Assembly (NCBI RefSeq): GCF_000758325.1 | Contig: NZ_CP009459.1 | Coordinates: 496,001 to 560,000 of the forward strand | Source of the DNA: Cedecea neteri | GTDB taxonomy: Bacteria; Pseudomonadota; Gammaproteobacteria; Enterobacterales; Enterobacteriaceae | DNA: 64,000 bases | Direction of reading: 5' to 3' | Shown here: piece by piece, positions 46,858-54,737 of the stretch | Layout of the letters: each line of letters begins with the position of its first letter | Position numbering within the stretch: position 1 is the first letter of the stretch | Position numbers and translations under genes: made by a program | The notes under the pieces: generated by a model | Database searches by the model: none | What the model was told of the DNA's origin: nothing | The model's input: the letters and a program-made list of their open reading frames with translations, nothing else

Positions 46858-47862
46858 ATGACTATCAACCTAAAAAACCGCAATTTTCTGAAACTCCTCG
46901 ACTTCAAACCGGCAGAAATTCAGTACCTCATCGACCTTGCCCGTGAACTGAAAGCCGCCAAACAGACCGGCACTGAGAAAAAAACGCTATGCGGTAAAAA
47001 CATCGCGCTGATCTTCGAGAAAACCTCCACCCGTACCCGCTGCGCCTTTGAAGTTGCCGCGTTTGACCAGGGCGCGCTGGTGACGTATCTGGGGCCAAGC
47101 GGCTCGCAAATCGGCCATAAAGAATCCATGAAAGATACCGCCCGCGTGCTGGGGCGGATGTACGACGGGATTGAATATCGTGGCTATGGCCAGGACATTG
47201 TCGAAGAGCTGGGGGAATACGCTGGCGTGCCGGTGTGGAACGGGCTGACCAATGAATTTCACCCGACCCAGATCCTCGCCGACCTGATGACCATGCTGGA
47301 GCACGCCCCGGGTAAAAAACTGCAGGATCTCTCCTTCGCTTATCTCGGCGATGCCCGTAACAACATGGGCAATTCCCTGATGGTGGGCGCAGCCAAAATG
47401 GGCATGGATATTCGTCTTGTCGCGCCGAAAGCCTTCTGGCCTGAAGCGACGCTGGTCGAGCAATGCCGCGCCATCGCCAAAGAAAGCGGCGGCCGCATCA
47501 TGCTGACGGACAGCGTGGAAGAAGGCGTTGCGGGCGTAGATTTCCTCTACACGGACGTTTGGGTTTCGATGGGCGAACCCAAAGAAGCCTGGGCCGAACG
47601 CGTAAGCATCATGACGCCTTACCAGATTAACCAGAACGTCCTCAACGCGACCGGTAACCCGAACGTCAAGTTCATGCATTGCCTGCCCGCCTTCCACAAC
47701 GAACACACCAAAGTCGGCAAAGAGATCGAAGAAACCTACGGCCTGAAAGGGCTGGAGGTGACCGAAGAAGTCTTTGAGTCAAAACACTCCATTGTCTTCG
47801 ACGAAGCCGAAAACCGCATGCACACCATTAAAGCCGTAATGGTCGCCACGCTCGGCGCGTAA
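46858..47862 (+). CDS. arcB: Catabolic ornithine carbamoyltransferase
   Basis: A 334-residue OTCase, paralogous to argI in this window and the same length. STRTR (about 56-60), DVWVSMGEP (about 232-240) and [12 protein letters not shown] (about 273-284) are intact. In the arc cluster it should work in reverse, phosphorolysing citrulline to ornithine and carbamoyl phosphate for carbamate kinase. The ribosome site AAAGGATAACGAAA precedes the ATG. It is 74 bp upstream of arcD. Naming as arcB rather than argF rests on the cluster context; sequence alone does not prove the direction of catalysis. Confidence 0.9.
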   Translation: MTINLKNRNFLKLLDFKPAEIQYLIDLARELKAAKQTGTEKKTLCGKNIALIFEKTSTRTRCAFEVAAFDQGALVTYLGPSGSQIGHKESMKDTARVLGRMYDGIEYRGYGQDIVEELGEYAGVPVWNGLTNEFHPTQILADLMTMLEHAPGKKLQDLSFAYLGDARNNMGNSLMVGAAKMGMDIRLVAPKAFWPEATLVEQCRAIAKESGGRIMLTDSVEEGVAGVDFLYTDVWVSMGEPKEAWAERVSIMTPYQINQNVLNATGNPNVKFMHCLPAFHNEHTKVGKEIEETYGLKGLEVTEEVFESKHSIVFDEAENRMHTIKAVMVATLGA

Positions 47863-47935
47863 CGCTGTCGGGCAGTGGGACCCCCTCGCTGCCCGTATTG
47901 CCCTTGTGCTGCTTCGCGCAGCGGGAGAAAAGGAA

Positions 47936-49405
47936 ATGGCCGATGTTACCCATGAAGGTGCCACAGACACCTCCACAAGCAGTGAAAGAAAGCTCGGACT
48001 CAGCGCGCTGGTCGCGCTGGTAATAGGATCGATGATTGGCGGGGGCGTTTTCAGCCTGCCGCAAAACTTTGCTTCGGTAGCCTCACCCGGAGCATTGCTG
48101 ATCGGCTGGGCTATCACCGGCGTCGGTATGCTTTGCCTGGCGTTTATTTATCAGAATCTCAGCGCTCGCTGCCCGGATCTTGACGGCGGCGTTTACAGCT
48201 ATGCCCGGGCCGGGTTTGGCGACTTTATTGGCTTCCAGTCCGCCTGGGGCTACTGGTTCTCCGCCTGGCTCGGGAACGTCTCTTACGCGGTGCTGCTGTT
48301 CAGCGCCATGAGCTTTTTCATCCCGGTGTTTGGCGACGGAAACAACCTGCCGTCGATTATCGGCGCCTCCATCGTGCTTTGGTTAGTTCATGCCCTGGTG
48401 CTTCGAGGAGTCCGTGAAGCCGCCTATATCAACACAATTCTTACCGTGGTGAAGGTCATTATCCTGCTGGTCTTTATTGTCGCGGTGTTGATTGCCTTCC
48501 GCATTGGCGTGTTCACTGCGGATTTCTGGGGCCGCATGATGCTGGTCGAAGGCTCACGCCCTGAAATTTTCGATCAGGTGAAAAACACCATGCTGGTCAC
48601 CACCTGGGTATTTATCGGCATTGAAGGGGCAACCGTTGTTTCCGCCCGTGCTGCAAAACGTGAGGATATCGGTAAGGCGACGGTAATTGGTCTGCTGGGC
48701 GCGCTGGCGATTTACGTGCTGGTCAGCGTGCTGTCGATGGGGATCCTCGATCAGGCCGCTCTGGCCGGGCTGAAGAATCCTTCAATGGCTGGCGTGCTGG
48801 AAAGCGTGGTCGGGCCGTGGGGAGCGAAGTTCGTTGCCGGAGGCGTGATTCTGTCCGTAGCCGGAGCGCTACTGGCCTGGACGCTGTTTGCCGCAGAATT
48901 ACCCCGCGTCGCGGCGATTGACGGCATTTTCCCTAAAATTTTCGCCAAAGAGAACGCCCGCCATTCGCCTTCGTTTTCACTGTGGATCACCAATGGCTTA
49001 ATTCAACTCTTCCTGATCCTCACCTTGTTCTACGCCGCTGGCTACCAGGCGCTGTTCTCCATTGCCACGGCGGCCATTTTACCTCCGTATCTGTTCAGCG
49101 CGGCCTACGGGCTGAAGCTGGCCTGGACCGGGGAGCGTTATGGACAGGGGGAATCACGCACCGGCGGCATAGTGCTTGGCCTGATTGCAACGGCTTACGG
49201 CTTCTGGCTTTGCTACGCCGCAGGCGATTCGATGTTGCTGAGCTCGCTGTTATTCACCCCGGGCATTCTGGTGTTCCTGTGGCAGAAAAAAACCCAGGGC
49301 CAGCCGCTGCTGAAAAGCTATGAACTGGCGATTGCCGTGGCCATTCTGGCTTTAGCCGCATGGACATTAAAACAGGTCATTAATGGAAATCTACAGATAG
49401 CCTGA
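47936..49405 (+). CDS. arcD: Arginine:ornithine antiporter
   Basis: A 489-residue APC-family transporter with about 12-13 membrane segments, exchanging external arginine for ornithine so that the deiminase pathway runs without energy cost. The N-terminal segment LVIGSMIGGGVFSLPQNF is characteristic of the basic-amino-acid antiporters (ArcD/YdgI group), as is TWVFIGIEGATVVSARA. The start at 47936 (MADVTHEG) has an AAAAGGAA ribosome site; the open frame extends 10 codons upstream without support. It follows arcB and is followed by a hairpin. Confidence 0.92.
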   Translation: MADVTHEGATDTSTSSERKLGLSALVALVIGSMIGGGVFSLPQNFASVASPGALLIGWAITGVGMLCLAFIYQNLSARCPDLDGGVYSYARAGFGDFIGFQSAWGYWFSAWLGNVSYAVLLFSAMSFFIPVFGDGNNLPSIIGASIVLWLVHALVLRGVREAAYINTILTVVKVIILLVFIVAVLIAFRIGVFTADFWGRMMLVEGSRPEIFDQVKNTMLVTTWVFIGIEGATVVSARAAKREDIGKATVIGLLGALAIYVLVSVLSMGILDQAALAGLKNPSMAGVLESVVGPWGAKFVAGGVILSVAGALLAWTLFAAELPRVAAIDGIFPKIFAKENARHSPSFSLWITNGLIQLFLILTLFYAAGYQALFSIATAAILPPYLFSAAYGLKLAWTGERYGQGESRTGGIVLGLIATAYGFWLCYAAGDSMLLSSLLFTPGILVFLWQKKTQGQPLLKSYELAIAVAILALAAWTLKQVINGNLQIA

Positions 49406-49410
49406 CGCCA

Positions 49411-49434
49411 TTAACGCCACAATCGTGGCGTTAA
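49411..49434. terminator. Hairpin after arcD
   Basis: TTAACGCCAC-AATC-GTGGCGTTAA, ten perfect pairs, 5 bp after the arcD stop. The following bases are only partly T-rich, so termination may be incomplete and allow expression of the ArgR paralogue. Confidence 0.7.
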
Positions 49435-49562
49435 ACGCTTTATATCCATCCATTAGCGACATTTTAAAGAGGTAAATTAATAAAAATCATTTCTATCAAT
49501 AAATTACGTTCATCAACCGTGCAATGAAAACGCACCGGCCATCACAGGAGTGTATAAAGATC

Positions 49563-50042
49563 ATGAGGACATCCCGCCTCTCGTTTGAGAAAGAGCAGCG
49601 CCAGCTTGAACTGTGCCAACAGCTCATCAGCCACAAGAGTTATCACTCCCAGGAGCAACTGCGCCATGACCTGAAACAGCACGGCTTCGAAGCCATCAGC
49701 CAGTCCACCGTCTCCCGCCTGCTCAAGCTGCTGGGCGTTATAAAATTACGCAATGCTAAAGGGCAAAAAATCTATGCTCTTAGCCCGCAGACTTTGCCTC
49801 AGCCCAACGCGGCTCGTTCGGTGGCTGAAATGGTGCTAAGCATTGAGCACAACAGTGAATTTGTCATGGTACATACGGTGTCAGGCTACGGCAAAGCGAT
49901 AGCGAAAATTCTCGATCATCACGCCATCGCCGAGATTTTGGGCGTGGTCGCCGGGAGCAGCGTGGTCTGGATTGCGCCGCGTGAAGTCCAAAAAACGCCG
50001 CTGGTGCATCGGCGTATCATGCGGATGCTGGGCCAGGCATAA
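49563..50042 (+). CDS. ArgR-family transcriptional regulator of the arc cluster
   Basis: A 159-residue ArgR/AhrC-type protein. The N-terminal winged helix (about 10-75) contains QEQLRHDLKQHGFEAISQSTVSRLLKLLG, with the typical SQSTVSR recognition helix. The C-terminal hexamerisation and arginine-binding domain has VHTVSGYGKAIAKILDHHAIAEILGVVAG with a final basic end. The start at 49563 (MRTSRLSFEKE) is preferred, with AGGAG 12 bases upstream; 49524 has no ribosome site. It is a paralogue of the housekeeping ArgR, which is elsewhere in enteric genomes. Placement after arcD suggests it controls the catabolic cluster, and perhaps the upstream argI. Confidence 0.88.
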   Translation: MRTSRLSFEKEQRQLELCQQLISHKSYHSQEQLRHDLKQHGFEAISQSTVSRLLKLLGVIKLRNAKGQKIYALSPQTLPQPNAARSVAEMVLSIEHNSEFVMVHTVSGYGKAIAKILDHHAIAEILGVVAGSSVVWIAPREVQKTPLVHRRIMRMLGQA

Positions 50043-50091
50043 ATGCACCGCAACCGATTGCAGCGCCCCTGAAAAAGTGTGATTTTAGCGC

Positions 50092-50119
50092 TTGCAGAGA
50101 ACACCCACGCGCGTATAAT
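50092..50119 (+). promoter_or_regulatory. pyrBI promoter
   Basis: TTGCAG (-35), 16-bp spacer, TATAAT (-10 at 50114-50119), 26 bp before the leader peptide start. Position matches the attenuated pyrBI promoter of E. coli. Confidence 0.88.
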
Positions 50120-50144
50120 GCGCCACAATTTGCCGGGAGGAAGC

Positions 50145-50267
50145 ATGGTTTACTGTGTTCAAAAAAATGTCGCAGCTCGACGTCTGAAAGCAGACGCGGC
50201 AGGGCGTTTTTCTTCCCGTTGCACCGTCGAATTTCTAAATTCCCAAATTGCTAAGGCCCCTCGTTGA
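50145..50267 (+). CDS. pyrL: PyrL, pyrBI leader peptide
   Basis: A 40-residue leader (MVYCVQKNV at the start, IAKAPR at the end) with a strong GGGAGGAAGC ribosome site. Its stop codon lies inside the attenuator hairpin, so a ribosome closely following RNA polymerase prevents hairpin formation. When UTP is low, polymerase pauses in the T-rich stretch, translation catches up and pyrBI is expressed. The start (MV-C) and length (E. coli 44) agree with PyrL, while the middle differs, as is normal for leader peptides. Confidence 0.9.
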   Translation: MVYCVQKNVAARRLKADAAGRFSSRCTVEFLNSQIAKAPR

Positions 50268-50281
50268 GGGGCCTTTTTTTT
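50253..50281 (+). terminator. pyrBI attenuator
   Basis: AAGGCCCCTC-GTT-GAGGGGCCTT with seven further T. It spans the pyrL stop codon and ends 30 bp before pyrB, the layout of UTP-sensitive attenuation. Confidence 0.95.
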
Positions 50282-50310
50282 GCCCGTCGGCCCGAGAACA
50301 GGAGAGAAGC

Positions 50311-51243
50311 ATGACTAACCCGCTCTATAAAAAACACATCATTTCCATCAATGATCTCAGTCGTGAAGAACTTGAACTGGTGCTGGCGACCGCGGCAAAG
50401 CTAAAAGCGAACCCACAGCCGGAGTTGTTGAAGCACAAAGTTATCGCCAGCTGCTTCTTTGAAGCGTCGACCCGAACCCGCCTCTCTTTTGAAACCTCCA
50501 TCCACCGTCTGGGCGCATCCGTGGTGGGTTTCTCCGACAGCAGCAACACTTCGCTGGGCAAGAAAGGCGAGACGCTGGCGGATACCATCTCCGTCATCAG
50601 TACCTACGTGGACGCCATCGTGATGCGTCATCCGCAGGAAGGTGCGGCTCGCCTGGCCACCGAATTTTCCGGTGAGATCCCGGTGCTGAACGCCGGTGAC
50701 GGCGCGAACCAGCACCCAACCCAAACCCTGCTGGATTTGTTCACCATTCAGGAAACTCAGGGCCGCCTGGAGAACCTGAATATCGCCATGGTCGGTGACC
50801 TGAAATATGGCCGCACCGTACATTCGCTGGCCCAGGCGCTGGCGAAGTTCAACGGCAACCGTTTCTACTTCATCGCGCCACCCGCGCTGGCGATGCCGCA
50901 GTACATTCTCGACATGCTGGATGAAAAAGGCATTGCCTGGAGCCGCCATGAGTCTATCGACGAAGTGGTGGGTGAGCTGGACATTCTGTACATGACCCGC
51001 GTGCAGAAAGAGCGCCTGGACCCGTCTGAGTACGCCAACGTTAAGGCACAGTTTATCCTGCGCGCCGCCGACCTGACCGGGGCACGCGGCAACATGAAAG
51101 TGCTGCACCCACTGCCGCGCGTGGATGAGATCACCACCGACGTAGACAGCACGCCGCATGCCTGGTACTTCCAGCAGGCCGGGAACGGTATTTTTGCTCG
51201 CCAGGCGCTGCTGGCGCTGGTGTTGAATCGCGAACTGGTTTAA
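50311..51243 (+). CDS. pyrB: Aspartate carbamoyltransferase catalytic subunit
   Basis: A 310-residue catalytic chain making carbamoyl aspartate from carbamoyl phosphate and aspartate, the first committed pyrimidine step. The carbamoyl phosphate site [11 protein letters not shown] is at about residues 52-62, [10 protein letters not shown] near 130 and HPLPRVDEI near 265. The start at 50311 ([15 protein letters not shown]) has an AGGAGAGAAGC ribosome site and matches E. coli; the longer open frame from 50248 runs through the attenuator. It is 16 bp upstream of pyrI. Confidence 0.98.
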   Translation: MTNPLYKKHIISINDLSREELELVLATAAKLKANPQPELLKHKVIASCFFEASTRTRLSFETSIHRLGASVVGFSDSSNTSLGKKGETLADTISVISTYVDAIVMRHPQEGAARLATEFSGEIPVLNAGDGANQHPTQTLLDLFTIQETQGRLENLNIAMVGDLKYGRTVHSLAQALAKFNGNRFYFIAPPALAMPQYILDMLDEKGIAWSRHESIDEVVGELDILYMTRVQKERLDPSEYANVKAQFILRAADLTGARGNMKVLHPLPRVDEITTDVDSTPHAWYFQQAGNGIFARQALLALVLNRELV

Positions 51244-51259
51244 GTGAGAGGACAAGAAG

Positions 51260-51721
51260 ATGACGCACGATAATAAATTACAGGTTGAAGCCATCAAGCG
51301 CGGCACCGTTATCGACCACATTCCGGCTCAGGTTGGCTTTAAGCTGCTGACCCTGTTCCAGCTGACCGAAACCGACCAGCGGATTACCATCGGCCTGAAT
51401 TTACCGTCCCGCGAGCTGGGCCGCAAAGATCTGATCAAAATTGAAAATACCTTCCTGACCGATGAGCAGGTGAACCAGCTGGCGCTGTACGCCCCGCACG
51501 CCACGGTGAACCGCATCGACGAATACGAAGTCGTCGGCAAAAGCACCCCAAGCCTGCCGGATCGCATCGAGAAAGTGCTGCTGTGCCCGAACACCAACTG
51601 CATCAGCCACAACGAGCCGGTGGCTTCTTCGTTCGCCGTGAAACAGCGCGCCGACGATATCAGCCTGAAGTGCAAGTATTGCGAGAAAGAGTTCGCTCGC
51701 CACGTGGTTCTGGTAGATTAA
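51260..51721 (+). CDS. pyrI: Aspartate carbamoyltransferase regulatory subunit
   Basis: A 153-residue regulatory chain. The N-terminal nucleotide domain ([19 protein letters not shown]) binds CTP and ATP. The zinc site is formed by four cysteines in CPNTNC and CKYC (near residues 109-141), which hold the contact with PyrB. Length equals E. coli PyrI. The ribosome site AGAGGACAAG precedes the ATG. Co-transcribed with pyrB. Confidence 0.98.
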   Translation: MTHDNKLQVEAIKRGTVIDHIPAQVGFKLLTLFQLTETDQRITIGLNLPSRELGRKDLIKIENTFLTDEQVNQLALYAPHATVNRIDEYEVVGKSTPSLPDRIEKVLLCPNTNCISHNEPVASSFAVKQRADDISLKCKYCEKEFARHVVLVD

Positions 51722-51793
51722 CGGCGACTAATGACAAGCCACTCCCCGTCCCTATAATGGGCGGGAGTTTATATCCAATACTAAGGAGAAAGT

Positions 51794-52180
51794 ATGTCAC
51801 GTACGCTTAGCACGGAAAATGCACCGGCCGCTATCGGTCCTTATGTTCAGGGTGTCGATCTCGGGAGCATGATCATCACTTCCGGGCAGATCCCGGTGAA
51901 CCCAAAAACCGGTGAAGTGCCGGAAGACGTAGCCGCTCAGGCTCGTCAGTCCCTGGAAAACGTGAAGGCTATCGTTGAGTCCGCGGGTCTGAAAGTGGGC
52001 GACATCGTGAAAACTACCGTGTTTGTGAAAGACCTGAACGATTTCGCGACCGTGAACGCCACCTACGAAGCCTTCTTCAACGAACATAATGCGACCTTCC
52101 CGGCTCGCTCCTGCGTTGAAGTAGCTCGTCTGCCGAAAGACGTAAAAATCGAAATCGAAGCTATCGCCGTTCGTCGCTAG
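51794..52180 (+). CDS. ridA: RidA, 2-iminobutanoate/2-iminopropanoate deaminase
   Basis: A 128-residue YjgF/RidA protein that hydrolyses reactive enamine/imine products of PLP enzymes such as threonine dehydratase. Family pattern: APAAIGPYVQGV, TSGQIPVNPKTGEVP, and FPARSCVEVARLPKDVKIEIEA with the active-site arginine in PARSCVE. The ribosome site AAGGAGAAAG is strong. It follows pyrI by 72 bp, as in E. coli, probably from its own promoter. Confidence 0.97.
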   Translation: MSRTLSTENAPAAIGPYVQGVDLGSMIITSGQIPVNPKTGEVPEDVAAQARQSLENVKAIVESAGLKVGDIVKTTVFVKDLNDFATVNATYEAFFNEHNATFPARSCVEVARLPKDVKIEIEAIAVRR

Positions 52181-52202
52181 TTCGCCGCCGCGCTTTGCTT
52201 CT

Positions 52203-52228
52203 GGCCCCGCTTTCACGGGGCCATTTTC
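52203..52228. terminator. Terminator between ridA and the hexosaminidase gene
   Basis: GGCCCCG-CTTTCA-CGGGGCC followed by ATTTTCT, in the 51-bp gap between convergent genes. Confidence 0.85.
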
Positions 52229-52231
52229 TGC

Positions 52232-54622
52232 TTACTTCACGACAGCCCGCAGCAGTTTTTCCAGCGGATACACCGCCGCAATCACCACTTCATCACGAGT
52301 CTGAGCCGCAGCATCCAGCTGAGTTTGAATGGCTTTCAGCTCGTCATCGCTGAGCGATCCTTGTTTCGCCACCAAATCCGTCAGCCTTAAGCCCAGCCCG
52401 GCGAGCTTGTCCACGTCTTCGGCAACCGGCTTGAGTGGTTTTAGCACGTAGTTGCCGTCGATCAGCGCCAGCACGTCCGGGGTATTGTTTTGCCAGCGGG
52501 TGAAGATATGGCGCAGCGCTTCCGCACTGTTCCCGTCTTCCCTGTCGGCAATCAGCTTATCTACCCAACCGTTAATCGCCCTGACCTGCCCACTTTCCGC
52601 CCCAAGCGCATCGGCAAAGCGGTTCAGCGGCTCAAAGTGGTTGTAATTCCCGGCCTGGAATTTCAGGTGCTGGCGCGTGTAATACTGAGCTGGTTCAATG
52701 GCCTGGGCCAAAATTTGCAGCGGCATGATCTCCGGCGTACCGGCCAGACGAGTGAGCTGCGTAACGGATTCGGTGTGCTGGCGCAGGCCAACGGACACCG
52801 TGGACCAGGCATCAATGGCCTGCATACGCTGGTACATGTTGTCCACGTCGGTGACGTCTTTAGCCGACCACAGCCGCTCGGCCACGGCAAAGGTACGCGG
52901 CCAGAGCTTGATGTCCAGCAGCGGGGAGATCACGTTTTCCGCCCACAGCGCCGCTTCACCGCCGAGGATATTGCTCATCTGCGCTTCGGTTGGCACTACA
53001 GGCTGTTTGCCGTCCGGGATGCCTTCGAGCTTCTGCCCGGTCGCCGGATAGCGCACGTTGCCTACCAGGAAGTAGCCGTTCAGCTTGTCGTTTTCCAGCG
53101 TCACCACCGGGCGCGTTTCTCCCATCCAGGTATCCACCGTGAAGGTCACCTGAGTCGGGTTCAGCCATTTTATGTCGTGAACTGCGCGGCGGGACTTGCC
53201 CTTGAAGTCGATAAAGCCGCGCCAGCCGCCGTCGCTTTTCACCAGCGTAAAGCTGCCTTCTACCGCGCTGCCTTTCAGGCGAGGCATGCTGAAGAACCAG
53301 CTCTGTGCGCTGTCGGCTTCGCGGATGTGATCCACATTGTTTAACCCAACCGGCAGGACTTCATTGCGGTAGTGGTAGGCGGTGGACTGCGGCTGGTCGA
53401 GGTAAAAGCCCGTGGACAGAATGCCTTTGTAGCCGTTGGCCGCGATCGCCCCCAGCGAATCCTGCCCCTGCCAGGACTGGATCAAAATGTTCTTCGGCAG
53501 ATCCGGGTGATAAATCTCGTCCCAGCCCATCATCTGGCGCTTATGTTTCTCGAGGATCTTTTCCAGCCGCTGGTTGAAGTACGTTTGCAGCGCGTGGGAG
53601 TCGGCCAGGTTGTGCTGCTTCATGAATTGCTGGATGGCGGCGTTTTCTTTCCATTGGGTATCATCCACCTCATCGCCGCCGATATGCAAGTAACTGTCGG
53701 GGAAAATGGCGGTAACTTCGCCAATCAGCGTATCGACAAATTTATAGGCCGCTTCGTTAGCCGGATTCAGCAGCGGCTTCAGAACGCCCCAGTTGTGCTC
53801 CATCTGGTATGGGCCCGGCGCGCTCATCAGTTCCGGGTAAGCGACAGCCAGCGCTGAGCCGTGGCCCGGCAGGTCGATTTCCGGCACCACGCGAATGCCC
53901 AGCGAGGTGGCATAGCGTACCACCTGCTTCATTTGCGCCTGGGTGTAGAACTGCCCGTCGCTCGCCAGCTGCTGCAGCTTCGGATAATGGGTCGATGCAA
54001 AGCGCCAGCCCTGATCGTCCGTCAGGTGCCAGTGGAAGACGTTCAGCTTGGCGGCGGCCATCCCATCCAGCTGACGCAGAATGTCGTTCACCGGCATAAA
54101 ATGGCGGGCCGAATCAAGCAGCAGCCCGCGCCACGGGAAACGCGGGACATCTTTGATGTCTACATAAGGAATCGACGTGTTTTGCGGGCCATTTTGAATC
54201 AGCTGCAGCACGGTCTCCATGCCGCGCATCGCGCCAAACCGCGTGTTAGCGGTGAGCTTCACGCCGTCTGCCGTCACGCTTAAGGCATAGCTTTCGTCGC
54301 TGTCTGCTTCAGGCAGCGGATCAACGGCTTGTTTGATTTGAATAGCAATCGTGGGTTTTGCCGGCTGCGCAGCCGCGGGCTGAAGCTGCCACCCGGTTTG
54401 CAGGCTGATACGCTGCCGCCAGCGATCAATGGCCCCGTCGAGCTTATCGCCGCTAATGGCGATAGAAACGGCGTTAGTCAGCGGCAGGCTGCCCTGGGTG
54501 GCCGGGAGTTCGACCTGCTGCGGCCAGGGCATTAACGGGAGATCCCCTGCGGGAGCGGCCTGCGCCTGGCAGGCAACGGCGATACCTGCGGCCAGCAGGC
54601 TGAAACGAAGCGATTTGAACAT
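52232..54622 (-). CDS. Exported GH20 beta-N-acetylhexosaminidase
   Basis: A 796-residue secreted enzyme. A signal peptide (residues about 1-22, ending near ACQAQAAP) is followed by a GH20b N-terminal domain and a catalytic TIM barrel with DDQGWRFASTHYP and the catalytic Asp-Glu pair in HIGGDEVDDTQW (near residue 330). The later part has WFFSMPRLKGSAVEGSF and a C-terminal helical domain. GH20 enzymes release terminal N-acetylglucosamine or N-acetylgalactosamine, for example from chitobiose. The start at 54622 gives the signal peptide; the longer frame to 54676 adds a cysteine-rich non-signal extension. No chitin uptake genes are adjacent and E. coli lacks the gene here. Confidence 0.92.
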   Translation of the reverse strand: MFKSLRFSLLAAGIAVACQAQAAPAGDLPLMPWPQQVELPATQGSLPLTNAVSIAISGDKLDGAIDRWRQRISLQTGWQLQPAAAQPAKPTIAIQIKQAVDPLPEADSDESYALSVTADGVKLTANTRFGAMRGMETVLQLIQNGPQNTSIPYVDIKDVPRFPWRGLLLDSARHFMPVNDILRQLDGMAAAKLNVFHWHLTDDQGWRFASTHYPKLQQLASDGQFYTQAQMKQVVRYATSLGIRVVPEIDLPGHGSALAVAYPELMSAPGPYQMEHNWGVLKPLLNPANEAAYKFVDTLIGEVTAIFPDSYLHIGGDEVDDTQWKENAAIQQFMKQHNLADSHALQTYFNQRLEKILEKHKRQMMGWDEIYHPDLPKNILIQSWQGQDSLGAIAANGYKGILSTGFYLDQPQSTAYHYRNEVLPVGLNNVDHIREADSAQSWFFSMPRLKGSAVEGSFTLVKSDGGWRGFIDFKGKSRRAVHDIKWLNPTQVTFTVDTWMGETRPVVTLENDKLNGYFLVGNVRYPATGQKLEGIPDGKQPVVPTEAQMSNILGGEAALWAENVISPLLDIKLWPRTFAVAERLWSAKDVTDVDNMYQRMQAIDAWSTVSVGLRQHTESVTQLTRLAGTPEIMPLQILAQAIEPAQYYTRQHLKFQAGNYNHFEPLNRFADALGAESGQVRAINGWVDKLIADREDGNSAEALRHIFTRWQNNTPDVLALIDGNYVLKPLKPVAEDVDKLAGLGLRLTDLVAKQGSLSDDELKAIQTQLDAAAQTRDEVVIAAVYPLEKLLRAVVK

Positions 54623-54737
54623 AGATAATCCTTTCACGTGACGGGCCAGAAAACAGCAAAAACAATCTGTTATCACGTGAAGGATTTTTCAGCAAGGCGG
54701 CGGCGAGACGTGGATCACATCTCGCCATTTTTTGGGA

